Notes: a model not told the origin generated them from the sequence alone. DNA of 49,956 nucleotides from an uncultured Prevotellaceae bacterium (GCA_902800595.1 CADCFA010000042.1:1-49956), one strand, 5' to 3'. Counted from the stretch's first letter, positions 34,206 to 44,002 are shown. Program-made: numbers and translations.

Positions 34206-36236
34206 ATGAATAGTATCCTCCTATATACCACACCCCTCTTCATCGGAGACCTCGACGCAGTCTCGATCACGATTGTCGTGCTGGCAGCCGCCGCCTTTAT
34301 CTTCACATGGGTGGTCAACCGCATCAGTCTCCTGCGCATCCGCAAGACCGCGAAAGAAAGCAAGGATATCAGAGACATCATGCAGCAGACACTCGACGAG
34401 AACAACAACTTCGTGGTGAGACTCGACCTGCGCAAGCGCTGGTCGTATAACGTGCACGGCGACTTACTGCCAGAGGAAGGTCTGGGCTACGAGAAGAGCT
34501 TGAAGTATGTGCATCCCGACGACCGCGACCACTATCGCAAGTTCCTGAGATCGCTCGTCGACGGCTCTGTCAAGACGGCAGAGTGCATCTTCCGCTGGGA
34601 TATCAGCAGAGAGTTAGGGATGGGCAAATGGCGCTACCTGTTCGATCAGGGCGTGGCTGAATATGCAGGGGGACAGAAGCACCCCTTGAACATCTTCTGT
34701 ACGCTGACGGATCAGACGGAACATATCCTCAAGATGCGTGAAGAGAAAGAGCTGTCGGACAAATACCGCAAGACCTTCAACTATTCGCTGGTGGGACTGG
34801 GCTTCTATGACAAGGAGGGACACCTGCTCAACGCCAACGAGAAGATGCGCGAGATCCTGAAATTCCAGACAGAGAACGACCCCTTTTACTTTAATGTATC
34901 GCTCTTCGACGTGCCTATCGTCAGGGACATCTTACTGAGAAGCCATGTCGATGACCTCTACTTCTGTGCGAAGGTCGTCTTTCTGGAGCGTAACGTGAAC
35001 TGTCACACAGAGGTACGCATACACCCCATCTTCGACAAGCAGGGCGAACTGGTATATATCACCTTGTCGATCCGCGACATGACACAGGAGCGTGAGCTCT
35101 ATCTGCAGAGTAAGAAGAACCGTGAGGAACTGCGCCATGCCAATGAGGAGATTCAGAACCTGGAGAATGAGATCCAGTACTTGATGGACAGCTGCGACAT
35201 GCGCTTCTGGCGCACCTCCTTTGCCGACAAGACCATCACCTTCTATAAAGGTCTCAAGGAAGCCATGCCGCCCATGGGCTTCGACGAGCTGCAAAAGCAC
35301 TTCGTGCAGAGCACCTTCAAGGATGATCTGCTCGATCCCGAGAACAAGTTGCAGAACCCCAAGACCGAGCTCACGCTCTGTCACCCCTTCTTCTCCGATA
35401 TCGACGAACTGCAGTGGAACTACATCGACAGTGTGCCTTATCATGATGAGGACGGCAAACTGCTGGGTACCTACGGCATCATCCGTAACGTGACGCCGCT
35501 CATCAAGAAGCAGGAGCAGCTGAAGCAGGAGACAGAACGCGCCCAGAACTCCGGACAGATGAAGAGTGTGTTCATGGCGAACATGACCCACGAGATACGT
35601 ACCCCGCTGAATGCCATCGTAGGCTTCAGCGACGTGCTGTCGATGCTGGAGACCACCGAGGAGAAGAAAGAGATCGTGAGGGTGATCACCAACAACTGTG
35701 ACATGCTGCTCCGCCTCATCAACGACATCCTCGCCGTATCCGCCATCGACGGAGGCGGCACCCTGCATATCCATGCCGTAAAGACCGACTTTGCCAAGGA
35801 CTTCGAGGATATCTGCAAGTCGCTGGCACAGCGCGTCGAGAATCCGCAGGTGGAGTTTGTGAAGGACAACCCCTACACCACCCTTGTCACCACCCTCGAC
35901 AAGGAGCGCCTGCAGCAGGTGATCACCAACTTCGTGACCAACGCCGTGAAATATACACAGGAGGGCCATATCAAGGTGGGCTATAAGAAGCAGGACGACG
36001 GCCTCTACTTCTACTGTGAGGACACCGGCGCCGGCATCGAGAAAGAGAATCAGGCCAAGATCTTTGACCGTTTCGTGAAGCTGAACGACTACATACAGGG
36101 TACAGGACTGGGCCTGAATATCTCGAAAGCCATCGTGGAGGCCCTCCACGGCAAGATCGGCGTGAACTCAGAAGGCGCAGGCCACGGCTGCACCTTCTGG
36201 TTCTGGATTCCATGTGATATAATTAGTGAGACATGA
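34206..36236 (+). CDS. Canonical PAS sensor histidine kinase
   Basis: 676 residues. The N-terminal region has one membrane segment (about residues 15-37, DAVSITIVVLAAAAFIFTWV) and no sizable periplasmic domain. PAS-like segments follow (LPEEGLGYEKSLKYVHPDDR; YRKTFNYSLVGLGFYDKEGH). The HisKA box is NMTHEIRTPLN with His462. N box VTNAVKYTQEGH, G1 YCEDTGAGIEKE and G2 GTGLGLNIS are intact, so it should autophosphorylate. There is no receiver domain. It overlaps the next gene by 4 bp (ATGA). Confidence 0.92.
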   Translation: MNSILLYTTPLFIGDLDAVSITIVVLAAAAFIFTWVVNRISLLRIRKTAKESKDIRDIMQQTLDENNNFVVRLDLRKRWSYNVHGDLLPEEGLGYEKSLKYVHPDDRDHYRKFLRSLVDGSVKTAECIFRWDISRELGMGKWRYLFDQGVAEYAGGQKHPLNIFCTLTDQTEHILKMREEKELSDKYRKTFNYSLVGLGFYDKEGHLLNANEKMREILKFQTENDPFYFNVSLFDVPIVRDILLRSHVDDLYFCAKVVFLERNVNCHTEVRIHPIFDKQGELVYITLSIRDMTQERELYLQSKKNREELRHANEEIQNLENEIQYLMDSCDMRFWRTSFADKTITFYKGLKEAMPPMGFDELQKHFVQSTFKDDLLDPENKLQNPKTELTLCHPFFSDIDELQWNYIDSVPYHDEDGKLLGTYGIIRNVTPLIKKQEQLKQETERAQNSGQMKSVFMANMTHEIRTPLNAIVGFSDVLSMLETTEEKKEIVRVITNNCDMLLRLINDILAVSAIDGGGTLHIHAVKTDFAKDFEDICKSLAQRVENPQVEFVKDNPYTTLVTTLDKERLQQVITNFVTNAVKYTQEGHIKVGYKKQDDGLYFYCEDTGAGIEKENQAKIFDRFVKLNDYIQGTGLGLNISKAIVEALHGKIGVNSEGAGHGCTFWFWIPCDIISET

Positions 36237-39025
36237 AGATAAAAGCGATCATTATTAATATAAGGTATATCATGGCTGTCGTTGCCTGTCTGTGGACATG
36301 GCAGGCACAGGCGGCACAGAACGACTCCATACGGGTCTTTACCACCGAGCGCCCCCTCATCTATGAAGACGCCTGGGACCTCTGGCCCTACGTGTTCCTC
36401 AATGAGAACGGTGAGCCCGACGGCTATAACATCGACCTGCTGAAGCTCATCTTCAAGGAACTCGACATCCCCTATGTCGTGAAACTGAAGCCCACGCTGG
36501 AGGCACAGGAAGACCTGAAGAACGACAAGTGCGACCTGATGCTGCGCATGGATGCCTCCTATTCTAAAGACAACAGCTTTTTCAGCAAGAGCATCGTGCA
36601 GCTCTTTACCCACAGTGTCGTGGTGCCCAAGGACAAGCATATCCATATCCGCCATGGAAAAGACCTGGAGAATTACCGCGTGGTGGTGCATACCGGCAGC
36701 TTCAGCCACTACTACATCCTGAAGAAGAACCTGGGCAAGGAGGTGGTGCCTTACGACGACATGAAGACCGCCATACACGATCTGATGACACGGGGCGACG
36801 GTCTCATCCTCTGGAACACCATGTCGCTGAAATGGCTCATGAAGAAATACCAGACAGAGAACCTGGCACTCCAGCCCATCGACTTGCCTTACGGCGAGTA
36901 TAAGTTCATGTCGCGCAACCAACAGCTGCTGAACCGTATCGACAGTGCCTATGTGGCACTGAAGGCAGCCAACAAGCTGCAGCCCATCCAGAACAAGTGG
37001 TTCTACCCCGAGCGCCACGACACCGGTATCCCTGTATGGGTGTGGTATCTCGCCATCTTCCTGGGATTCATCGCCCTCCTACTGGTCATCTATTACATCG
37101 TGTTCCGTAACAGGGAGCGTCATCTGACACAGGCTGTGCGAAAGAGTAATGACCGTCTGGCACTCATCCTGAAGACCAGTCATGTGAGCCTCTGGACCTA
37201 TAACGTACTCACCAAGCAGTTCACATGGATGGATGAGCAAGGTAAGCCCCAGCAGACCACCACCCTCGATGCCTTCGTGTATCGCTATCCCCCCAAGGAC
37301 GTGATGCACCTGCAGCGGGCCATCGACGACATCGCCAACGGGCGGATGGATCATGTGACACTCGACATCAAGGTGTTTGAAGACGAGAATAAGACACAAG
37401 CCCAAAACTACATCGTGGCACTGAGTGTGCTGCGCCGTAAGAAGAACGGGCACCCCGCAACCATCCTCTGTACCCGCAGCGACGTGACGAAGGAGCTGGC
37501 GCACCAGATGAAGGTGAAGAACGCGAAGCTGCGCTACCAGGCCATCTTCAACTCGGTGATGGTGGACATGGTGGCGTATGACGCCGACGGCTATATCGTG
37601 GATGTCAACCAGAAGGCCCTCACCGCCTTAGGGATGGATATCAATACCATCCGGAACAAGAGGATATCCATCAAGGATGTGGTGGGCGAACCCGACCTTG
37701 ATGTGGAGCACTTGGAGAGCATGTATATGACACAGATCTACAAAGAGCAGGATCAGCGCCCACTCAATGACATGCTGAAGCGTGACGTGCTCTACTACGA
37801 GCTGCTGCTCACCCCTGTGCGCGACGCAGACGGCAGACTGATCGCCATCTATGGCACGGGCCGTAATGTGACCGAGGTGGCACAGTCATACCAGCATCTG
37901 CTGCAGGACATCCAGGAGCTGCAGAAAGCCAATGATGAGGTGTCGGAGTATATCAAGAACATTGACTACGTGCTGAAGGTGGGTGGCATCAGGATGGTGA
38001 AATACGACCTCACCACACACACACTCACCATCTTCAACGAGAACAACAAAGCACAGCTGTCGCTGACACAGACCAGGATGCTGAACCTGATAGATGCCAA
38101 GTGGAAGAAGGAGACAGAACGCACGCTGAACAACATGGACAACAAGACGGCTACCCGTATCCACTTCGACGTGAAGACCACCCTCTGCCGCCAGGGGCGC
38201 CCCCTGCATATGCAGTTCCACTTCATCCCCTTCTACAACGAGAAGGGCGAGATGACAGAATATTTCGGTATGTGTCGTGACATCAGTGAGCTGAAAGCCA
38301 TCGAAGAGAAGCTGGCACAGGAGACCCTGCGCGCCCAGGAGGTGGAGGTGGTGAAGAACGCCTTCCTCCATAACATGAGCTTCGAGATCCGTACCCCGCT
38401 GACCACGGTCGTGGGCTTCGCCGAGCTCTTCCAGATGGAGCACACCCCAGAAGACGAGACCGTGTTCATCAACGAGATCAAGTCGAACTCTGCCCAGCTG
38501 CTGAAGCTCATCAACGACATACTCTTCCTGTCACGACTCGATGCCGACATGATCACCTTCAACACACAACCCATCGACTTCGCCACAAGCATCACCTCAC
38601 GCTGCGAGAATGCCTGGGCCAACGACAAGAAGCCGGACGTGAAGTATGTCGTGAACACGCCCTTCAAACGTCTCGTACTCGACATCGACATGAACAATAT
38701 CGGCATCGTGCTGGAGAAGATTATCAACAATGCGGTACAACATACCACCAAGGGCACGGTGCTGGTGCACTACGACTACCTGGGCGATCACCTCTCCGTA
38801 TCCGTGGAAGACACAGGCCACGGTATCGCCGAGAACCAGATCGCGCATATCTTCGACCGCTTCGTGACGGAAGATGTGGGCAACGGTGCCGGACTGGGAC
38901 TGAGCATCTGTAAGGAGCTGGTACACCACATGGGAGGAGAGATCCATCTGTCCTCTACCGTCGGACGTGGCACCAACGTTTGGTTCACCATCCCCTGTAA
39001 GTTGATAGAAATGGAACGAAACTAA
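36233..39025 (+). CDS. SBP-type sensor-kinase-like protein with Phe in place of the phosphoacceptor His
   Basis: 930 residues. Signal peptide (MAVVACLWTWQAQAAQ region), then a periplasmic solute-binding domain of the SBP_bac_3 type (about 30-260, RVFTTERPLIYEDAWDLW, NGEPDGYNIDLLKLIFKEL, NKLQPIQNKWFYPER). A membrane segment VWVWYLAIFLGFIALLLVIY follows, then PAS-like segments (NDRLALILKTSHVSLWTYNV; YQAIFNSVMVDMVAYDADGY) and HisKA-HATPase. The HisKA box is NMSFEIRTPLT, with Phe717 in place of His. Here the N box (INNAVQHT), G1 (VEDTGHGI) and G2 (GAGLGLS) are preserved, so it may bind ATP. Its PAS region resembles that of 32076-34196. Confidence 0.88.
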   Translation: MKIKAIIINIRYIMAVVACLWTWQAQAAQNDSIRVFTTERPLIYEDAWDLWPYVFLNENGEPDGYNIDLLKLIFKELDIPYVVKLKPTLEAQEDLKNDKCDLMLRMDASYSKDNSFFSKSIVQLFTHSVVVPKDKHIHIRHGKDLENYRVVVHTGSFSHYYILKKNLGKEVVPYDDMKTAIHDLMTRGDGLILWNTMSLKWLMKKYQTENLALQPIDLPYGEYKFMSRNQQLLNRIDSAYVALKAANKLQPIQNKWFYPERHDTGIPVWVWYLAIFLGFIALLLVIYYIVFRNRERHLTQAVRKSNDRLALILKTSHVSLWTYNVLTKQFTWMDEQGKPQQTTTLDAFVYRYPPKDVMHLQRAIDDIANGRMDHVTLDIKVFEDENKTQAQNYIVALSVLRRKKNGHPATILCTRSDVTKELAHQMKVKNAKLRYQAIFNSVMVDMVAYDADGYIVDVNQKALTALGMDINTIRNKRISIKDVVGEPDLDVEHLESMYMTQIYKEQDQRPLNDMLKRDVLYYELLLTPVRDADGRLIAIYGTGRNVTEVAQSYQHLLQDIQELQKANDEVSEYIKNIDYVLKVGGIRMVKYDLTTHTLTIFNENNKAQLSLTQTRMLNLIDAKWKKETERTLNNMDNKTATRIHFDVKTTLCRQGRPLHMQFHFIPFYNEKGEMTEYFGMCRDISELKAIEEKLAQETLRAQEVEVVKNAFLHNMSFEIRTPLTTVVGFAELFQMEHTPEDETVFINEIKSNSAQLLKLINDILFLSRLDADMITFNTQPIDFATSITSRCENAWANDKKPDVKYVVNTPFKRLVLDIDMNNIGIVLEKIINNAVQHTTKGTVLVHYDYLGDHLSVSVEDTGHGIAENQIAHIFDRFVTEDVGNGAGLGLSICKELVHHMGGEIHLSSTVGRGTNVWFTIPCKLIEMERN

Positions 39026-39043
39026 TCAGTATAAGAGATCCGA

Positions 39044-41818
39044 ATGATGACAAAAAAGATATTTCTCCTCACCTGTCTCTCTGTGCTCTGCAACCTCCTG
39101 CCTGCCGACGCACAAGGAACACGCAAATATACAGAAGAGCATCCACTGATCATCGTGAGCGACTGGGAGTTCCCGCCCTATGAGTTCCGCAACGACCATG
39201 GTGAGCCCGACGGCTATAACATCGAGGTGCTCAACCTTATCCTCGACGAGCTGAAGGTGCCTCACAAGTTTGTGATGCAGGAGTGGCGCCAGTGTACCAA
39301 GACCTTCGAGAACCATGAGGCAGACCTCATCCACGCCCTCTCGGCCAACTACAGGAAGCGGCCTTACGTGATGACGCAGAACCTCATTACCTACTACCCC
39401 GTCAAGATGGTCAGAAGAAAGAGCCAGAAGCCTATCCAGCGCCTCAGTCAGCTCACGACGGAAGACACCCTGATGGTGAAGGAGAACGACTATGCGGCAC
39501 TGCAGGTACAAGGCATCAAAGACAAGCACTATCATGTGGAGATGCGCACCCCGCGTGAGGCGCTGACAGACATACGCAATGGGAAGCGTGCCTATTTCAT
39601 ATGGGGCGAGATACCCCTGAAGATGAAATTCCGAGAGTTCGGCCTCGACAGTCTGATGCTCGACGACATCGACATCCCTGCGGCAGAGCTGCGCATCATC
39701 GGCTATGACAAGGAGCTGCTCGAATACATCGACGATGCCTTTGCACGTCTGGAACAGTCGGGAGGTCTGCAGCCCATCCACGACAAATGGTTCCACCCCG
39801 AGCGCATACATAACGACACCTCGCCCATCGCCCTGTTTGCCTTGATCGCTGCCATCATCGCCATCGTCATCGCCTTCCTGCTGAGCAGGCTCATCCGTAG
39901 CAGAGTGAATAATGCCGCCAGGCATGCCGAGGATATCAACGTGATGATGAAGCAGGCCCTGAAGATGGGTAACTTCTACGTGTTTGAATACGACATCAAG
40001 ACCGACATCATGCGTAACACCCATGGCAACGTGCTGCCGGAAGAGGGACTGAAGATGGCGGATTTCGTGAAACGGTTAGACGGAGACATCCAGCAAGAGT
40101 TCATTGTGCACACACGCTCGCTGACGGAAGGTGTGGAGCAGAACAGATACTTCAACCGCCGGTTTAACATCGGCACACCTGAAGCTCCGGACTGGCGCCA
40201 TCTGGAAGGTACCGCCATTGTGGAGATGAAGAGACACAAACCCCGCTATATCGTCTATGCCGTGAAGGACATCACCCTGGACATGGAGTCGGAGCGCACC
40301 AACCAGGAGGTAAGCAACAAATATGCCAAGATGTTTGAGACCAACCTCATCGCCATGTCATTCTACAACAAGGAAGGCTGGCTCATGGATGTCAACGCGA
40401 AGATGCGTCAGCTCTGCGACTTCGACGCCCTGGGAGCTGAGTTCTTCAGGAAGACCAACATGTTTGAGACAGCCATGATTAAGGGGGCCTACGAGCCTGG
40501 CTCCAAGGAGACGCTACACTTCTGCAGTCACATGCACTACCCTGAGGTAGACCTCGACAAATTCATTGAAATCCGCATACGCCCCGTACTCGACGAGGAG
40601 AGAGAGGTGCACGCCTATGTGATCACTGCACGCGACATCACCCCCGAGCGCACCATGTATCTCGACAAGATACATCACGACATTGAGATTCGCAAGACGT
40701 ATGACACCATCAATGCCTACGAGCAGCAGCTCACCTATCTGCTGAAAAACAGCGATATGTTTGTGTGGCGCTCCAATCTGAGAACCCGCCAGCTCACCTA
40801 CTCCCGTTCGCTGCGCAAGCCTGAGTTCCAAGAGACCATCGACGACTATATCGGGCGCATCTTCACAGGCGAGGAGGAGGCGACGCTCAAGACCTTCAGA
40901 GATCCCGCGACGATGAGTCAGGCATTCAACATCATCCATCATTTCAAATCCACATGGGACAACGACAAGCCTTCATGGCATGCCGTGAGCGGTATCCCCA
41001 CCTTCGATAAAGACGGTAGTCAGATCGGCTACTTCGGTGTGTCGCGCGACATCACCAAGCTGATCGTGGCACAGCAGAAGCTGAAGAAGGAGACAGCCCG
41101 CGCAGAAGACTCGGGTAAGATGAAGAGTGCCTTCCTGGCAAACATGACACACGAAATACGCACGCCGCTCAATGCCATCGTGGGCTTCAGCGACCTCCTG
41201 CCAGTGGTGGATACCACCGAGGAGCGCATGGAGTTTATCCGCATCATCCGCAACAACTGCGACATGCTGATGCGACTTATCAACGATATCCTTGAGGCAT
41301 CCAACATGGGACAGGCACTGGCCATCAAGCCAGAGGAGGTTGACTTTGCCACCTTCTTCGACGATATCTGCCAGACACTGGCACAGCGTGTACAGGAGCC
41401 TGGCGTGGAGTTTATCAAAGACAACCCCTACGAACACTATGTGACCATACTCGACAAGGGACGCGTGCAACAGATACTCACCAACTTCACGACCAATGCC
41501 GTGAAATATACCCATGAGGGACATATCAAGGTGGGCTACCATTATGAGCGCAGAGTGACGCTTGACGAACAGGGCGAGGCTGACGGACTGCTGTTCTACT
41601 GTGAAGATACCGGTGCCGGTATCCCCAAGGAGAAGCAGGCCAGCGTGTTTGAGCGCTTTGTGAAGCTCAACGACTTCGTGCAGGGCACGGGCTTAGGCCT
41701 CAGCATCTGCCAGGCCATCGCTGACCGCAGCAACGGCCATATCGGCGTCACCTCCGAAGGCGAGGGTCACGGCTCCACCTTCTGGCTATGGATCCCCTGT
41801 GAACGCAGATCCTCATAA
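39044..41818 (+). CDS. SBP-type hybrid-free sensor histidine kinase (canonical)
   Basis: 924 residues. N-terminal signal peptide (KIFLLTCLSVLCNLLPADAQ) and an SBP_bac_3-like periplasmic domain (HPLIIVSDWEFPPYEF, NDHGEPDGYNIEVLNLILDE, GGLQPIHDKWFHPER), a membrane segment (LFALIAAIIAIVIAFLLSRL), PAS-like segments (LKMGNFYVFEYDIKTDIMRN, LPEEGLKMADF), and an intact kinase core: NMTHEIRTPLN (His703), TTNAVKYTHEGH, YCEDTGAGIPKE, GTGLGLSICQ. Its cytoplasmic part resembles 34206-36236. The partner response regulator is not in the window. A hairpin terminator follows directly. Confidence 0.92.
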   Translation: MMTKKIFLLTCLSVLCNLLPADAQGTRKYTEEHPLIIVSDWEFPPYEFRNDHGEPDGYNIEVLNLILDELKVPHKFVMQEWRQCTKTFENHEADLIHALSANYRKRPYVMTQNLITYYPVKMVRRKSQKPIQRLSQLTTEDTLMVKENDYAALQVQGIKDKHYHVEMRTPREALTDIRNGKRAYFIWGEIPLKMKFREFGLDSLMLDDIDIPAAELRIIGYDKELLEYIDDAFARLEQSGGLQPIHDKWFHPERIHNDTSPIALFALIAAIIAIVIAFLLSRLIRSRVNNAARHAEDINVMMKQALKMGNFYVFEYDIKTDIMRNTHGNVLPEEGLKMADFVKRLDGDIQQEFIVHTRSLTEGVEQNRYFNRRFNIGTPEAPDWRHLEGTAIVEMKRHKPRYIVYAVKDITLDMESERTNQEVSNKYAKMFETNLIAMSFYNKEGWLMDVNAKMRQLCDFDALGAEFFRKTNMFETAMIKGAYEPGSKETLHFCSHMHYPEVDLDKFIEIRIRPVLDEEREVHAYVITARDITPERTMYLDKIHHDIEIRKTYDTINAYEQQLTYLLKNSDMFVWRSNLRTRQLTYSRSLRKPEFQETIDDYIGRIFTGEEEATLKTFRDPATMSQAFNIIHHFKSTWDNDKPSWHAVSGIPTFDKDGSQIGYFGVSRDITKLIVAQQKLKKETARAEDSGKMKSAFLANMTHEIRTPLNAIVGFSDLLPVVDTTEERMEFIRIIRNNCDMLMRLINDILEASNMGQALAIKPEEVDFATFFDDICQTLAQRVQEPGVEFIKDNPYEHYVTILDKGRVQQILTNFTTNAVKYTHEGHIKVGYHYERRVTLDEQGEADGLLFYCEDTGAGIPKEKQASVFERFVKLNDFVQGTGLGLSICQAIADRSNGHIGVTSEGEGHGSTFWLWIPCERRSS

Positions 41819-41820
41819 AA

Positions 41821-41857
41821 AGAAAGATCCCCGCTGGTTGGCGGGGATCTTTCTTTA
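41821..41857. terminator. Bidirectional hairpin terminator
   Basis: AGAAAGATCCCCGC, loop TGGTTG, GCGGGGATCTTTCTTT: strong stem with T-rich ends on both sides. It separates the convergent kinase cluster and nhaD. Confidence 0.92.
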
Positions 41858-41864
41858 TTATTGA

Positions 41865-43187
41865 TTAGAAGAGGAAGGTCTTCTCTAACCAATAGCAGAA
41901 GATACCGGCGAGGTAACCTACGAAGGCAATCCACGTGATACGCTTCATATACCAGCCGAAGGTGATCTTCTCAAGTCCCATGACCACCACACCGGCGGCT
42001 GAGCCGATGATGAGCATGGAACCGCCGACACCGGCACAGTAAGCCAACAGCTGCCAGAAGACACCGTCGATGGCCATGTCGCCAATTGCCTGTACGGGAT
42101 ACATACCCATGCAGCCTGCCACGAGAGGCACATTATCAACGATAGAGGAGAGCACACCAATGATACCAGTGACGAGGTAGTGATTGCCCTCAAAGACGGT
42201 ATCGAGCGTCTGTCCCAGCAGGGTAAGCGCACCGATGGTCTCCAGACAGGCGACAGCCATCAGGATGCCAAGGAAGAAGAGGATGGTGTCCATGTCGATG
42301 CGCGACAGCATTTTTGACACGCGCTTCTGGGTGCTGTTCCTGTTGTCTTCACCCTCCTGGTGGATGCGGCAATAGAAGATCTCCGTGACCGTCCAGAGCA
42401 CACCGAGTACGAGCAGGATACCCACAAACGGCGGCAGATGGGTGATGGTCTTGAAGATAGGCACGAAGATGAGACCGCCGACGCCGAGGAAGAAGATGAT
42501 CTTACGCTGGGCAGGTGTCAGAGGGTCGCCGTCATCGACAACAGCCGTCTCCTGCACAGGCACGAGGGTGCCCTTCAGCGAGAGGGAGAGGATATAGGCG
42601 GGGATGACCATCGACACCACTGAGGGGATGAAGATCTCCATGATGACACCGGCAGCGGTAATGACACCCTTGTTCCAGAGCATGATGGTGGTGACATCGC
42701 CAATGGGCGAGAAAGCACCACCGGAGTTAGCGGCAATGACGACGAGGGCGGCATAGATGAGACGGTCCTGCTTGTCGCTGACAAGCTTACGCAGGATCAT
42801 GATCATCACGATCGACGTGGTGAGGTTGTCGAGAATCGCCGAGAGGATGAACGTCATACAGGCGATGCGCCATAGCAGGGCACGCTTGGACGTGGTCTGC
42901 AGCGTGTCGCGCACGAAGTTGAAACCACCGTTCTGATCAACGAGCTCCACGATGGTCATGGCACCCATGAGGAAGAACAGGGTGGTGGCGGTGGAGCCGA
43001 GGTGATGCTCGATCGTGGTACTGACCACCGACGCCTTCATGGCATCAATGGCATCAGGCAGATAGGACTCGGGCGCAATCATGAAGAGTGTCCATGTGGC
43101 CACGAACATCAGCAGGGCAATAGCGGCCTTGTTGATCTTGGTAACGCTTTCGATGGCTATGCAGAAATAGCCGATACAGAAAACGAT
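41865..43187 (-). CDS. nhaD: NhaD-type Na+/H+ antiporter
   Basis: Up to 440 residues; the longest ATG frame starts at 43109 (MFVATWTLFMIAPESYLPDA). NhaD features: DNLTTSIVMIMILRKLVSD, AANSGGAFSPIGDVTTIMLW and DNVPLVAGCMGMYPVQ, and many membrane helices. Upstream of ATG 43109 the same frame continues through IVFCIGYFCIAIESVTKINK to an in-frame TAA at 43190-43188, and this matches the first membrane helix of the family. No ATG, GTG or TTG exists in those 26 codons. The consensus promoter at 43209-43216 would leave a leader of only about 15 nt if ATC at 43187 is the start. Start uncertain: ATC at 43187, or the shorter protein. Confidence 0.85.
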   Translation of the reverse strand: MVFCIGYFCIAIESVTKINKAAIALLMFVATWTLFMIAPESYLPDAIDAMKASVVSTTIEHHLGSTATTLFFLMGAMTIVELVDQNGGFNFVRDTLQTTSKRALLWRIACMTFILSAILDNLTTSIVMIMILRKLVSDKQDRLIYAALVVIAANSGGAFSPIGDVTTIMLWNKGVITAAGVIMEIFIPSVVSMVIPAYILSLSLKGTLVPVQETAVVDDGDPLTPAQRKIIFFLGVGGLIFVPIFKTITHLPPFVGILLVLGVLWTVTEIFYCRIHQEGEDNRNSTQKRVSKMLSRIDMDTILFFLGILMAVACLETIGALTLLGQTLDTVFEGNHYLVTGIIGVLSSIVDNVPLVAGCMGMYPVQAIGDMAIDGVFWQLLAYCAGVGGSMLIIGSAAGVVVMGLEKITFGWYMKRITWIAFVGYLAGIFCYWLEKTFLF

Positions 43188-43208
43188 TTAATTGTTCTAA
43201 TTTGTGTG

Positions 43209-43237
43209 CAAAGGTAGCAATAATTTACGATTTACAA
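43209..43237 (-). promoter_or_regulatory. Promoter of nhaD
   Basis: On the minus strand TTG, about 18 nt, TACCTTTG (43216-43209). Transcription would begin near 43202, just upstream of the candidate ATC start. Confidence 0.75.
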
Positions 43238-43312
43238 TTTATGATTGATCTTTTTTTGCACGGCGGTAGCAAATTTTTCACTTTTCACTATTCACTTTTC
43301 ATTTCTTTTTCG

Positions 43313-43320
43313 TAACTTTG
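43313..43320 (+). promoter_or_regulatory. -7 element of the DUF6621 gene
   Basis: TAACTTTG (43313-43320) ends 8 bp before the ATG at 43329. A matching TTG is not clear. Transcription would start 3 nt or less before the ATG, so the mRNA may be nearly leaderless. Confidence 0.5.
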
Positions 43321-43328
43321 CACACAAT

Positions 43329-43931
43329 ATGAACAACAATTTGCAAGAAGTCAGATGGACTGAGAACGTGATCCTTGTAGATGCCGACTACATCGACAGG
43401 GTGGCATTCAACCTGATTGTAAACTTCGAACGGATGCTGGGGCGCAGAATTCCACAGGCAGACATCGCCCGCTGGATAGACTGCGTGGCACTGGATGGCG
43501 GCATCCGCGAAGGCGCGCACGAGACACAGGTGGTGCTGATTCACCAAAAAGGGAAGCAGAGACTCGACAACTTTGCGCCCGGCAGCTATGCAGACCTCGA
43601 CGGCAAGGCCTTTAAGGACCACCTGGGGGAGTTTGCCATCAACGCCTACCCTATCGAACAGATAGCCGGCGGGGAGGACTTCTTCACGGAGGTGCTGGCG
43701 CTGGTGACGGCGCAGAAGGAGGTGAAACGCGTGATGGTGATTCCGAATCTGGAAGACGAGACTATATATAATAAGGTACGCGAAACGCTGAGACGGGTGG
43801 ACGACGAAGCAAAGCGCGTGACACTCTTTGCGATGCAACCCCTGACTGGCGGAAACTACCGTCAGGAGATTCTCGGCTACTCGCTGATGGCAGCCCTCGG
43901 CATCCGAAGTGAAGAAATCAGGGAATGGTAA
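43329..43931 (+). CDS. DUF6621 family protein
   Basis: 200 residues from ATG 43329 (MNNNLQEVRWTENVILVDAD); the frame is open 28 codons further upstream but these would include the promoter. Recognised as the Bacteroidota DUF6621 family: VILVDADYIDRVAFNLIVNF, ARWIDCVALDGGIREG, and a NYRQEILGYSLMAAL ending. Function not known; no signal peptide. Followed after an A-rich repeat by the carboxynorspermidine dehydrogenase gene. Confidence 0.7.
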   Translation: MNNNLQEVRWTENVILVDADYIDRVAFNLIVNFERMLGRRIPQADIARWIDCVALDGGIREGAHETQVVLIHQKGKQRLDNFAPGSYADLDGKAFKDHLGEFAINAYPIEQIAGGEDFFTEVLALVTAQKEVKRVMVIPNLEDETIYNKVRETLRRVDDEAKRVTLFAMQPLTGGNYRQEILGYSLMAALGIRSEEIREW

Positions 43932-43990
43932 AAAAGTAAAAAGGTAAAAAAGGTAAAAAAGTAAAAAAGTAAAAAGGTAAAAGAATAAAA
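43928..43990 (+). repeat. A-rich short tandem repeat
   Basis: Eight or so units of GTAAAAAA/GGTAAAA lie between the DUF6621 stop and the next start (44003). It is prone to slippage and replaces any recognisable promoter. Confidence 0.75.
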
Positions 43991-44002
43991 GATAGAAGTA
44001 TT

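Noticed and set aside
43928-43990. A-rich repeat as a CRISPR or terminator.
   Set aside because: Units of 8-9 bp, no stem and no spacers.
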